Below, one piece after another: positions 20,115 through 28,766 of a stretch of DNA of 31,044 nt. Position 1 is the first letter of the stretch; the number at the start of each line of letters is the position of its first letter. Position numbers and translations under genes: made by a program. Below the pieces are notes generated by a model, which searched no databases, was not told the DNA's origin, and worked only from the letters and a program-made list of their open reading frames with translations. The stretch spans positions 2,695,514 through 2,726,557 of the forward strand of contig BFEA01000074.1 of assembly GCA_003427395.1 (NCBI GenBank). The letters are read 5' to 3'. The stretch comes from Chara braunii. Lineage: Eukaryota > Streptophyta > Charophyceae > Charales > Characeae.

Positions 20115-21204
20115 CATGTAAACCGACAGACTTCATTCACGACCGCAGAACAAATCGTAGTCAAAAATAGCCATATGGCTTCTTCAACAGAAACAACAAA
20201 TTTTTATCAAGCTACAATCGCGTCGGTTCGCAGTGGTCGCGAATTACTCCGTTATCGACCTTCAGCTTGCCTTCCCTCTTCTTCCAGATACTAACACCGA
20301 CTTCCCCTTCCCACAAAAAAGAAACAAGTACATCGGTCTTACCCAGTGACCTGTCCAGAACTTGCTGTCGAAGAGGTATAACACTCCCGACTTACTTGCT
20401 ATGTACCCGACACTAAGCATGTCCGCACTACGTCACTATTCACGAAGTTACCGAAAAAACAGCCAAAACAATTCCCCAAAAAACAATGGAAAGTCCCGCC
20501 AAAAACATTCTCGAAAGCTACGATAGTCTACGACAGGTGCAACAGTGTTGCTGCCAATCTCCAGATATCCGCTCTAGTGCTTGCAAAACTATCCAGAACT
20601 TTCCCCAAAAAAATCATCCGGGAACCCCTTTGCCCGATACTCCCTTCTCATCAGCAGTACCTTGACTGGGATGGCGGCTCTGTCTGTCGAATTTCTATCC
20701 AAGCGATGCAGGGAACCTGTAACGGCCGCGATTTTTTGTCGCCGGCTGGTCCAAGATCTGAAATCTTGGCCGGTTCGGACCACCAGAGGCTGGCCAAACC
20801 GGATTGTATCTTCGTTCTTGATTGTCTGTATGCTACCTAGGTACGGTAAGGCCTGCCGAACCTCCAGCCTGCACCCCAGGAATTTCCACGTCCTAGGCCG
20901 TCATCTGTCCGTTTCAGCGTTAGCTTTTTCGGGTAACACCCTTCGAAGCCCTTTCTTATCCTCACAGCCACTTCCCGGGACTTTGCGTCTCCCTTCTTAT
21001 ACGCCACGAATAAGGAGACATCGTCAACTAGATGTAATCCCACCACCCTCTTCCTCTCTAAGCCCAGAGAGTCCAAGAAAAGCCACTCAACATATGCACA
21101 CATGATGCACGCGAGTGGCGGACTAGTACTCTTGCCCATCGGGACGCCAATCGTTTGCCTCAACATCAAACCAGAGGCCATGGTCACAGTATGCTCCAAA
21201 TCAA
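20115..21204 (-). repeat. Pseudo-LTR, 3' copy
   Basis: Matches 24593-25682 at a constant offset of 4478 bp, apart from two compensating 1-bp indels. It covers the 3' UTR and the RT C-terminal half. About 30 differences in the first 480 bp were counted by eye, roughly 6%. Both copies start CATGTAAAC on the plus strand. Confidence 0.9.
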
Positions 21205-21665
21205 ATCTCACAATCTTCCGAATTTCTTCCAAACTCACTGCCCATCAACTTTCTTTCACCTTACAATCGAACACAGCCCCCCTTCCTCTCGGGTTTACCC
21301 TCACTACCTTTCTTCCCCTCTTACGGTGCCAGTTTACCAAGCAGTCAACGGTTGCTATGATTTCACTATGGGGTAGCCTGCTAAACATGTCCTTGACATC
21401 ATATGATGCCGACAGGACACGTGTGTCGGTCCCCATTTTGCCAAATCGCCTATTGGCTTTGGTCAACCTCTCAGCAAGTCCAGAGACCGCCTGCAAATTG
21501 AAGTGGTCCTTCTCTGGTAGGGTAGTCAGCAGCAGATTGAGAGCACGTGCCATTCGCTTGCTAGTCACATTCATCGGTTCTCCAAAGGTGGGGCAAATTG
21601 GCCGAAAGGACTCGAGGTCCTTATGCTTGGGAATCACGTAGCTTCTCCCTGTTCCCCGGACATCT
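20837..21665 (-). pseudogene. Penelope-type reverse transcriptase core
   Basis: RT blocks in order: YVIPKHKDLESFRPICPTF (fingers), SASYDVKDMFSRLPH with box A aspartate at about 21400, VRVNPRGRGAVF, QTIGVPMGKSTSPPL (box B), GLHLVDDVSLFVAYKKG (box C, VDD at 21020-21028) and PKKLTLKRTDDG (box D). This enzyme would copy element RNA at the nicked target; PLE RTs are related to telomerase RT. A TGA (21245-21247) interrupts the frame in KES-stop-WAVSLEEI, and a 1-bp deletion near 20893 shifts the frame just after TDDGLG. The truncated upstream copy shows the unshifted continuation. Confidence 0.85.
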
Positions 21666-21666
21666 T

Positions 21667-22600
21667 CTATTTCCCCAACTGTCCCAACCTGCCATCCACG
21701 TACTCATCATAACTCTCTTCCCAAAATTGTTCTTCACTCCTCCCATCGAAAATGAAGCCTTCATTCCTCAGAAACATGGTCTGCATCCCTTTGTAATACA
21801 ACAATGGGCACATGACACATGTTTCTCCAGGATTTCGGTCCACAGGAGTAAAAACTAGTCCTTCAAACTTCCTTTTCAACTTCAGCACACTTTCGAGTTC
21901 AAGTTCTCCCCCCGCTTGTCGTCTCCCATTCATACACGCCTTCGTCTCCTTCAGCTCCACTTCGACAGTCGTTTCCCGCCCTTGCTTCCATGCAACAAAA
22001 CCCTCCTCGATTTCCTTCTTCAGACCCCTTTCCCTTCCTTCTTTTGCACATCTCGGGACGTTTTTTTCATTCATCAACATAGGGTCAACCTCATCCAGTT
22101 CACTCAGGCGACATCTAACATGCCCGTCAACACAGGGAAGTTCAAAACATGTGCAAGCACAGGCGACAACCTCCCGAGAGGCAAACTCTCGATGGTTGTG
22201 CAGAAGATCACCGACGGTCGGATTCTTCGTCCAGACCACACGTGATTTCCTCTTCACGATGTCACTGGTGCATGGCGGCAAACCCAAGTTGTCAATCTTC
22301 TCATCACATAGCCTTCTAAGTCTTCCCAGATCTACACGGTCGTCATACTTGGTTCTTACCATCAGCTTGCTGTACAGATTGATTTCCGACTTTTCCTTTA
22401 TCGCACCAAACAAAATCCTTCTCAGCATACTGCGTGTGGATTTCTTGGAGAATTCCTTCGCAGCACCAATCAGATACGTCAACAATCTCAGCGGGAAATG
22501 CACCAACTTCTTTCTTCGAGCAGGAAATTTCAGTAATGCCAGCGAAGCTCCTTTCTACCCACGACAACCCTTCTCTCATTTCTTCAACCTTCAAATACTC
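21667..22600 (-). pseudogene. Linker with CxC motif between endonuclease and RT
   Basis: The main frame (22506-21667, 279 codons) begins after a frameshift: upstream residues continue in the frame ending in ITEISCSKK near 22510. Residues 100-109 DLLHNHREFA precede C-A-C-T-C (116-120) with C125, H129 and C132, a CxC-type cluster at about 22110-22161. A CVMC motif follows near residue 230. The CxC segment joins endonuclease and RT in N-terminal-endonuclease PLEs. Conservation of DLLHN and CxC in the diverged copy at 11850-11905 supports a functional role. The frame ends at TAG 21667, and RT sequence continues in another frame (GEIEDV-x-GTGRSYVIPKHKD). Confidence 0.75.
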
Positions 22601-22969
22601 AATTCACCCCCTTCCTCTATCTTCTCCTTACAGCTACGCAATTTACAGGTTGCCCCATTCATCAACACTTCCGTTTTCCCAAACAGTCGTCGAACCTTCT
22701 TCCACATATCACCCCATGCATTTCCTTCCGTACTAACTAGTGTAAAACAAACATTCCCCGCGACCAATTGTTCATCAAACAGTTTAATGACACTCAATCT
22801 TTCCTTCCCTTAGCATCCCACATGAAAAGGTTTTACACTGTCTCGAACGGTTAGCCGTAACCATAGTTCCGCCTTTCTTCTCTCGATTTCTCTCCCTCTT
22901 ACCCTTTCTCTTCTTCCTAGATTCCGACCTTATGGACTTGGCTCCGTACACGTTCAACGCAGGTGACCA

Positions 22970-23377
22970 TTAACGAATGTAGTGCTCCTCAATCAGCGAC
23001 AATTCCTCAGTGGTAGCGAAATGAATGGGGATTAAAACGTATTCGTTTACCCCAAACTTTCGTAACCACCGATGAAAGTGCGCCGAACTACCACTTCTCA
23101 GGTCGCTGCGGTTCACATGCTCAGCCCATCGCACGTTCAACAATCTTTCCGTCCGCCCAATGTATATAGCCTTGCATGTAGGTGAAATACCTACATACAC
23201 ACACGACTCAGGATTATCCAGGAAGTTATCGTTCTCCACACTCATTTTCAGCCACTCATTTACAAACTTATTTGCCCAAGGCACCGCCCCGCTCAACGCC
23301 AAACCAATAACTGCCCATCTTACCGAAGTTTCGATTTTAGGATAGATCCCTTCCTGCTCCTTTCTTCTCTTCAACAT
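22970..23377 (-). pseudogene. GIY-YIG endonuclease domain of the PLE
   Basis: A 135-codon frame. Residues 59-64 CVYVGI and 71-76 IYIGRT are the GIY and YIG halves. R78 or R83 in the following helix and H87 fit the conserved Arg/His region, and E130/E131 in IEEHYIR fits the catalytic metal-binding glutamate. This domain nicks target DNA for retrotransposition. Only one cysteine (C68) lies between the two halves, so the paired cysteines of the CCHH zinc motif seen in most PLE endonucleases are not complete, as described for the Chlamys group. The frame ends at TAA 22970, and further stops follow before the linker, so the fusion to the RT is broken in this copy. Confidence 0.8.
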
Positions 23378-24480
23378 GTCCCCATCTTTCCTCCAAAGTT
23401 GGCTTTGATACTTTGGTCTTCATTCGGACGTCGATTCCTCGGATTCTTCAGACTCACTCTCACTCTCCGCATCGCTGGTCTCCTTCTTTTCCCTTCGGCC
23501 GACCTGATGTCTTCGTTGTTGTCGTAAGCCAGCATGACTCTCTTTTCAGTTAGCACCAACACAGCCTGGGACTTGCGCACGTACGGTATGTTTTCCGACT
23601 TACACATTTTTTGAATGACCTTATAGTCCATCCCGTCTAGGTACAGACGGGTATCTTCCACAAACTTCGCTCTCGAGCCCTTCCCTGACCCCGCGGCTGC
23701 TCCCTTCTTCGTCGGATCTGAAGTCTTACGTGCGTTCTTCATGGTAAATGGTTTCAGACAAGTCTTCATCTTCTTGCTGGTTCCTTTCGGTCTCCCTCGT
23801 CCTCGCGTTCGGTGCTTAACTAATGATGGCAGTGTCGATAGTGATTCCTCATCCGTGGTCTCTCTTTTCCGCTTCTCCGTACTTAAGCTGAGCGCAGTTG
23901 TTCCCTCGCTAATCTTTTGCACTTCTTCATCCGAAAGTCCCCATCCGTTCGGGTGGTATGGAATTCTTCGCGGGTGCCACCTTCTCTCCCGCCTATGTCT
24001 TCTCTTGGCCTCAGCATTTATGGTACCCGGTGGTGGTCCCCACTGTGCCAATTGTTGCTTAACAATTTGTGACAGGCGTTGCTCATTTTCTATCCGCTCC
24101 CGCTCCTTCCTTTCTTCTTCTTCAATTTTCTATTGTTGTCGTAGTTTCTCTTCTCGTTCAGTTTTCTTTTTCTCTTCTTTCTCCATACGCTTCGCTCCCT
24201 TTGCTTGCTCCTTAGCCAATAGCAGCGTCACCAATTCCTTCACTGATTCCGAGTCTCCACTCTTCCCGCTACTCGCGGAGGAGGACGATCCCTTCTCCCA
24301 TCGGCGGTTCGGGGACCCAGACGCACCTCTCCGTGGTTGATCCTCCGACTCCCTATATTTCCAACGTTCGAACTTGTAATGCCCAAGTTTCTCGCATGAG
24401 TAGCAGATCGGAGGTCCCCTCTTCGTCGGTTGCTCTCCCGCACCACCTCCCATTCCGCCTTTATCACCACCCGTCGCCAT
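23371..24480 (-). pseudogene. PLE N-terminal region: zinc-knuckle-like, coiled coil, SAP-like
   Basis: From ATG 24480 the frame is open except for one TAG (24130-24132, between QQ and KIEEERKE). Near residue 25, C-Y-S-C-E-K-L-G-H-Y-K-F-E-R follows the CCHC knuckle spacing, but Arg replaces the fourth ligand, so metal binding is doubtful. A Ser-rich patch precedes a long Lys/Glu coiled coil spanning the TAG. After a basic GRGRPKG AT-hook-like motif, KFVEDTRLYL and YKVIQKMCKSENIPYVRKSQ form a SAP-like helical motif. These parts suggest RNA or DNA binding. The frame shifts just before the endonuclease (stop 23371, next frame from 23377). The same SAP-like block occurs at 9566-10156. Confidence 0.65.
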
Positions 24481-24592
24481 CGTCAATTCTCCTAGATACT
24501 CTTGTTGTTTCCTCTCACTCCCTCTCAACCGCAGTAGTCTCGAACACCGAGTCGGGGTGGTCTTCCCCGCAGGTTAATGAGTGCGTAGTGAA

Positions 24593-25682
24593 CATGTAAA
24601 CTGTCAGACTTCATTCACGACCGCAGAATAAATCGTAGTAAAAAATAGCCATATGGCTTCTTCAACAGAAACAACAAATTGTTATCAAGCTACAATCGCG
24701 TCAGTTCGCAGTGGTCGCGAATTACTCCGTTATCGACCTTCAGCTTGCCTTCCCTCTTCTTCCCGATACTAACACCAACTTCCCATTCCCACAAAAAAGA
24801 AACAAGTACATCGGTCTTACCCGGTGACCTGTCCAGAACTTGCTGTCAAAGAGGTATAACACTTCCGGCTTACTTGCTAAATACCCGATACTAAGTCTGT
24901 CCGCACTACGTCACTATTCACGAAGTTACCGAAAAAACAGCCAAAACAATTCCCCCCAAAACAATGGAAAGTCCCGCCAAAAACATTCTTGAAAGCTACG
25001 ATAGCCTACGACAGGCGCAGCAGTGTTGCTGCCAATTTCCAGATATCCCCCCTGGTGCTTGTAAAACTATCCAGAACTTTCCCGAAAAAAACGTCCGGGA
25101 ACCCCTTTGCCCGGTACTCCCTTCTCATCAGCAGTACTTGGACTGGGATGGCGGCTCTGTCCGTCGAATTTCCATCCAAGCGATGCAGGGGACCTGTAAC
25201 GGCCGTGACTTTTTGTCGCCGACTGGTCCAAGATTTGAAATCTTGGCCGGTTCGGACCACCAGAGGTGGGCCAGACCAGATTGTATCTTCGTTCTTGATT
25301 GTGTGTATGCTACCTAGGTACGGTAAGGCCTGCCGAACCTCCAGCCTGCACCCCAGGAATTTCCACGTCCCTAGGCCGTCATCTGTCCGTTTCAGTGTTA
25401 GCTTTTTCGGGTAACACCCTTCGAAGCCCTTTCTTATCCTCACAGCCACTTCCCGGTACTTTGCGTCGCCCTTCTTATACGCCACGAATAAGGAGACATC
25501 GTCAACTAGACGTAATCCCGCCACCTTCTTCCTCTCTGGGCCCAGAGAGTCCAAGAAACGCCACTCAGCATATGCACACATGAAGCACGTGAGTGGCGGA
25601 CTGGTACTCTTGCCCATCGGGACGCCAATCGTTTGCCTCAACATCAAACCAGAGGCCATGGTCACAGTATGCTCCAAATCAA
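24593..25682 (-). repeat. Pseudo-LTR, 5' copy (5'-truncated element in tandem)
   Basis: Begins inside the RT gene at 25682 and runs through the 3' UTR to 24593, where the full copy starts. Tandem 5'-truncated plus full-length copies are the usual source of pseudo-LTRs in PLEs. Flanking DNA beyond 25682 (GCGATTGCC) does not match the RT. Confidence 0.9.
25006..25677 (-). pseudogene. RT C-terminal half in the truncated PLE copy
   Basis: A frame of 223 codons, uninterrupted from the truncation point to TAA/TGA-type stop at 25006. It carries QTIGVPMGKSTSPPL, GLRLVDDVSLFVAYKKG, LTLKRTDDGLGTWKFLGCRL (boxes D and E), then a ~120-residue thumb and tail including IKNEDTIWSG and VQVLLMRREY. It shows what the main copy lost through its deletion at 20893. 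The thumb tail is recognisable at 13060-13315 in the plus-strand element. With no 5' part or ATG it cannot be expressed as an RT. Confidence 0.8.
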
Positions 25683-25957
25683 GCGATTGCCAAAAACGGG
25701 TTGACGAATAATTTGTCTATACATGGAGGGAGGAACTTTGCTAGGTATCTAAATCTTGGGCCAAGACTTCAACAAAAATATCAAAAAATCATCCAACATA
25801 AGATCTTTCATAATAATCATCCTTTCCCATTCCATACGGGAACCAGCTTGTGCTCTAGGAATGATTTATTATCTGTCCTCCACCCCTAGTAGCACCCTGT
25901 ACTCGTACATATTTCGACGTACCTGTACGAACCCAAAATCGCTCGTGCATGTACGTT
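25683..25957. other. No gene recognised
   Basis: Sequence between the PLE truncation point and the poly(A) tract. No motif, and no target duplication shared with the 20115 end, was found. Confidence 0.3.
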
Positions 25958-25981
25958 AAAAAAAAAAAAAAAAAAAAAAAA
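25958..25981. repeat. Poly(A) tract
   Basis: Twenty-four consecutive A residues. It may be the tail of an inserted retroposon, but no source element could be delimited. Confidence 0.85.
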
Positions 25982-26102
25982 TCAAACAAAAACAAATGTG
26001 AAAAACAAGTATTTTGTGCAAAATAAGAGGAAAACAATTTTTTTATGAATTGTCTGGGGCGGTCAACTCAATGATGATACCTTAAGGTCATCGCCCTTTA
26101 AA

Positions 26103-26129
26103 ATATATATATATATATATATATATATA
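26103..26129. repeat. (AT)n microsatellite
   Basis: An uninterrupted AT dinucleotide run of about 13 units, directly before one copy of the hAT-associated core module (26125-26190). Confidence 0.9.
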
Positions 26130-26645
26130 CAAACAACTTTTGTTTTGGAGTCATACATGAATTCCCAACCAAACTCGATTTAAGAATCCAAAATTCAAAG
26201 AAAACTTTAAAAGAATAAAAATTTTAAAAATTAGTTTAAAATTTAGGCTACCAGAGTGGGCCGGGTCCAATCGCCCGGCTGGGCCAAAAAGAAATAAAAA
26301 AATAAAAAATAATTTAAATTAAAAATTTTATTTTAAATTTGGTACAAAATTTCGATGGGATTCTGAGGCAACAGTTGTTCAGTTTATTGTTTTGCATAAC
26401 ACAGTTTTTTGTTGGATGTTTTGGATTTTTTTTTTGGGGGGGCTCTAGTCTTTGCACGGTCGGGCCGCCCGGAAAAATAGAATAACCCGGGCAGCCCGAC
26501 TGGTAGCCTAGTTTAAATATTTTTTTTATTATTATGATAAATTACTTTTTTTTAGTTCTTGATTTTTTAATCGAGTTGGGTTAGGAATTCGAGGATGACT
26601 CCCTAACAAAAGTTGTTTGTATCATCATTTTGCATAACATATATT
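26125..26645. mobile_element. Palindromic AT-rich element split by a nested MITE
   Basis: The outer arms 26125-26200 (with CAAACAACTTTTGTTTTGGA and AACCAAACTCGATTTAAGAA) and 26560-26645 are inverted copies of the core module. The element at 26243-26511 lies between them. The outer ends could not be fixed. Confidence 0.5.
26243..26511. mobile_element. hAT-like MITE, ~269 bp
   Basis: Termini TAGGCTACCAG (26244) and CTGGTAGCCTA (to 26510) are perfect 11-bp inverted repeats, extended by one variable base. Flanks TTTAAAAT and TTTAAATA resemble a decayed 8-bp target duplication. GC-rich subterminal segments (GGCCGGGTCC; CGGGCCGCCCGG) enclose an AT-rich centre with a core-module copy in minus orientation (26339-26403). 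No transposase is encoded. Confidence 0.65.
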
Positions 26646-26776
26646 TGTTATAAATTTTATTTATTTTTTAATATTGTTTCCTTATTTTTTATTTTTTATT
26701 TCACAAAAAAATACATAAAGATCATATAAAAATACAGAGACAGCATATATAGCAAAACTATGCAAATGTAAACATT

Positions 26777-27124
26777 GTTTTTTACTTAAGCTAATATTAG
26801 TCTTTAAGGTACTAGTAGCTATATTGGTGAGTTTTTTATTTTAGTAGGCGTTTTTCAAGTTGCGCCCAACGTGGCAATAGTAGCAACCATTGGAATGATT
26901 TTAGGAGCAGGTTATTGCATTTGGCTCTATAACCATGTTGTATTTTTCAAAGTTCAAGCCGTATTTTATTCATAAGTTCCCCGATTTAAACAAAAGAGAG
27001 TTTTTTCATGTTTTTATTTTTTGTAATTGGAGTTGTTTGGATGGGTGTTTATCCTGAGGTATTTCTAGAGTGTATGCATACCTCTGTAAGTAATTTAGTA
27101 CAACATAGGAAATTTTGGACCTAA
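26777..27124 (+). pseudogene. nad4: Nuclear copy of mitochondrial nad4, 3' end
   Basis: Translation gives ANISL, then GTSSYIGEFFILVGVFQVA, VATIGMILGAGYCIWLYN, and after frame changes VIGVVWMGVYPEVFLECMHT and SVSNLVQH, ending at TAA 27122. This is the conserved C-terminus of plant-type NADH dehydrogenase subunit 4, a proton-pumping membrane subunit of mitochondrial complex I. Stops (the TAA codons in F-T-stop-A-N and SL-stop-GT; FYS-stop) and indels show it is a nuclear relic (NUMT), not a working gene. Only the last ~110 codons are present. Confidence 0.9.
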
Positions 27125-27172
27125 ATGACCTTTGTATTTGACCGGCTGCCGACCAAAAAAAAGAAGATAGTC

Positions 27173-27515
27173 ATGTTTAACAATTAGTTTTTTGCCATCT
27201 TCTCATATTTTTTTCTTATAAATGTTATTATCTTATTACTAATTGATGAAGTGATTTTGAGCACTTCAAAAAGATACAACCACCATCATTGCGTAATGTG
27301 GGGTGGTTGGTTATACTGAGTGTTTTGATGACAATTGTATTGCTGATCAATAATCCTTTAACCACTGCTAATCGGTTTTAAAATAATATAACCATAGATA
27401 ATTTGACCTATTTTTGTAAATTTCTTCTATTGTTTGGTACTGCCAGCACTATTTTGATGTGAACAAGAAACTTTGAATGCTTTTGAATCTATGGCGTTAA
27501 TTCTACTCTGTACTT
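27173..27515 (+). pseudogene. nad2: Nuclear copy of mitochondrial nad2, 5' end
   Basis: From ATG 27173: MFNN, stop, FFAIFSYFFLINVIILLLI, then VILSTSKRYN, and in shifted frames WLVILSVLMTIVLLINNPLT, DNLTYFCKFLLLFGTASTIL and ETLNAFESMALILL. This is the N-terminal part of complex I subunit 2 as in streptophytes. It lies 48 bp after nad4 in the same orientation, the ancestral nad4-nad2 linkage. The similarity stops at about 27515, where rRNA sequence begins. In-frame stops and frameshifts confirm decay. Confidence 0.9.
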
Positions 27516-27600
27516 AGTGACTCGAGTGAAGTCGTACCAAGCTAGCCGTAATGAAAGGTGCAGCTAGATCACCTCCTTTTAAGGGAGAACGAGTTACTAC
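27514..27600 (+). pseudogene. rrn16: Plastid-type 16S rRNA 3' end
   Basis: TAGTGACTCGAGTGAAGTCG, then TACCAAGCTAGCCGTAATGA, AAGGTGCAGCTAGATCACCT and CCTTTTAAGGGAGA match the 3' end of plastid 16S rRNA, including the anti-Shine-Dalgarno CCTCC. The terminal ATCACCTCCTTTT followed by AAGGGAGA is the plastid pattern; I recall land-plant mitochondrial SSU as lacking CCTCC, so plastid origin is favoured but a charophyte mitochondrial SSU is not excluded. Several substitutions mark it as a nuclear relic. It is fused directly to nad2. Confidence 0.8.
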
Positions 27601-27830
27601 TTCAGATTCGTAGTTTTTTCCGGATAATAATGAAACGATTTAGGCCCTTATATCCTACAACAATTCAGAATTAAGAATCAGAGTCATAATTTCTCAAAAT
27701 CATAATTCATAATGAATAAGGTGAGGGGCCTAATCTCTAAAAATGGTGGACTATTACCTGAGCTAGTTGAGCACGCCCCTGATAATTGCATAGTTGTGAT
27801 TAGACTGTAGAGGCCTATATACATAACAAC
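27601..27830. other. No gene recognised; possible plastid spacer at the start
   Basis: The first tens of bases could be plastid 16S-23S spacer, but no trnI motif is seen. The remainder is unassigned. Confidence 0.3.
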
Positions 27831-27838
27831 GTATATGC

Positions 27839-28161
27839 CAACGTAGCACTGTGTTCGCATTCGGAGGCGAACGCGAATAAGCGCAAAAAAAATTCCGAAC
27901 GCGAAATAAAAAATATTTAAAAAAAAAAACAAAAGTTCTCAGAAAAATCTGAAAAACAATATATGTTATGTAAAATAACAATACAAGTAATGTTTGCCTT
28001 GGAGTCATGTTCAAATTTGTATCTTATCATGAGTTAAAAATAAAAAAATATTATTTTTATTTTTATTTTTATGAAGAAGAAAAAAAATTTTCGCTCGAGC
28101 ATGTTCGCGAGCTGTTCGCATGAACGTGAAGGGGCGCGAACACGTTCGCCGTGCTAAGAAG
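27839..28161. mobile_element. hAT-like MITE, ~323 bp
   Basis: Flanked by identical 8-bp direct repeats GTATATGC (27831-27838 and 28162-28169). Ends are CAACGTAGCAC and, complemented, CTTCTTAGCAC. Subterminal regions carry GTTCGC/GCGAAC motifs (TGTTCGCATTCGGAGGCGAA; GGGGCGCGAACACGTTCGCC). A core-module copy in plus orientation is at 27954-28040. No ORF of note. Confidence 0.7.
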
Positions 28162-28295
28162 GTATATGCATACTATATATACTATTTTCTATCTATTCTA
28201 GATTTAGATTAAATTTATTGGTTAGATGATGTTTTTGTCGTATCATAAAAATAAAATTATGATTCATTTTTTATTTTCTCTTCTATTATTAAAAC

Positions 28296-28623
28296 CTGAG
28301 TAGCATCGTGTTCAGGTTCGGTGACCGAACCCGCACATTCGGGACCGAAACTGAACGAGCGCCGAAACTCTCCGATCGCGAACATAAAAATATTAAAAAA
28401 AAATAAAACTTCTCAACAAAATCTGAAAACAATATATGTTATGTAAAATAATAATACAAACAAGTTTTGTTTTGGAGGTCTGGTCGAATTTGTAACCAAA
28501 CTCAAGTTAAAAATCAAAAACAAAAAAACAAAGTTTTTTTTTTTTTTTAAATATGTTCGGCCGAACACCCGAATATGTTCGGACGTTCAGAAAAGCTCCG
28601 AACATGTTCGGTGTGCTACACAG
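28296..28623. mobile_element. hAT-like MITE, ~328 bp
   Basis: Ends CTGAGTAGCA and, complemented, CTGTGTAGCA. Flanks ATTAAAAC (28288-28295) and GTTAAAAC (28624-28631) agree at seven of eight positions, as a target duplication. Subterminal GTTCGG/CCGAAC motifs recur (GGTTCGGTGACCGAACCC; AACATGTTCGG). A core-module copy is at 28428-28515, plus orientation. It is a sister of the element at 27839. Confidence 0.7.
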
Positions 28624-28766
28624 GTTAAAACAAATTATCTATATTATATTTAAATTCAATTTAACTAATTGTATAAATTTGTATTTTGTATTGATTATAA
28701 TTTATTTTATATTTTATAAGTAAAATAATCTACTATATCATTTGTTACATATTATATTATATATTG

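Larger units (their letters stand above)
20115..25682 (-). mobile_element. Permuted Penelope-like element (N-terminal GIY-YIG) with tandem pseudo-LTR copy
   Basis: The minus strand holds, 5' to 3', a 5'-truncated copy (25682-24593) followed directly by a near full-length copy (24592-20115, about 4.48 kb). Domain order in the full copy is zinc-knuckle-like segment, coiled coil, SAP-like segment, GIY-YIG endonuclease, CxC linker, then RT. Canonical PLEs have the endonuclease after the RT. The permuted order with a CxC linker defines the Chlamys/Naiad-type clade. The RT boxes are Penelope/TERT-like (GVPMGKSTSPP, VDD) rather than LTR or LINE type. The copy is inactive: a TAG at 24130, frameshifts near 23375, 22600, 22500 and 21665, stops at 22970-22850, a TGA at 21245 and a 1-bp deletion near 20893. 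Confidence 0.85.

Noticed and set aside
21812-22813. A 333-codon plus-strand open frame
   Set aside because: It lies antisense to the PLE linker. Its peptide is Ser/Phe/Pro-rich with no motif, and the minus strand carries the PLE blocks also found at 11590-11957.
23741-24340. A 199-codon plus-strand open frame
   Set aside because: It is antisense to the Lys/Glu-rich PLE N-terminus. The Ser/Phe/Cys-rich peptide is the expected mirror of that composition.
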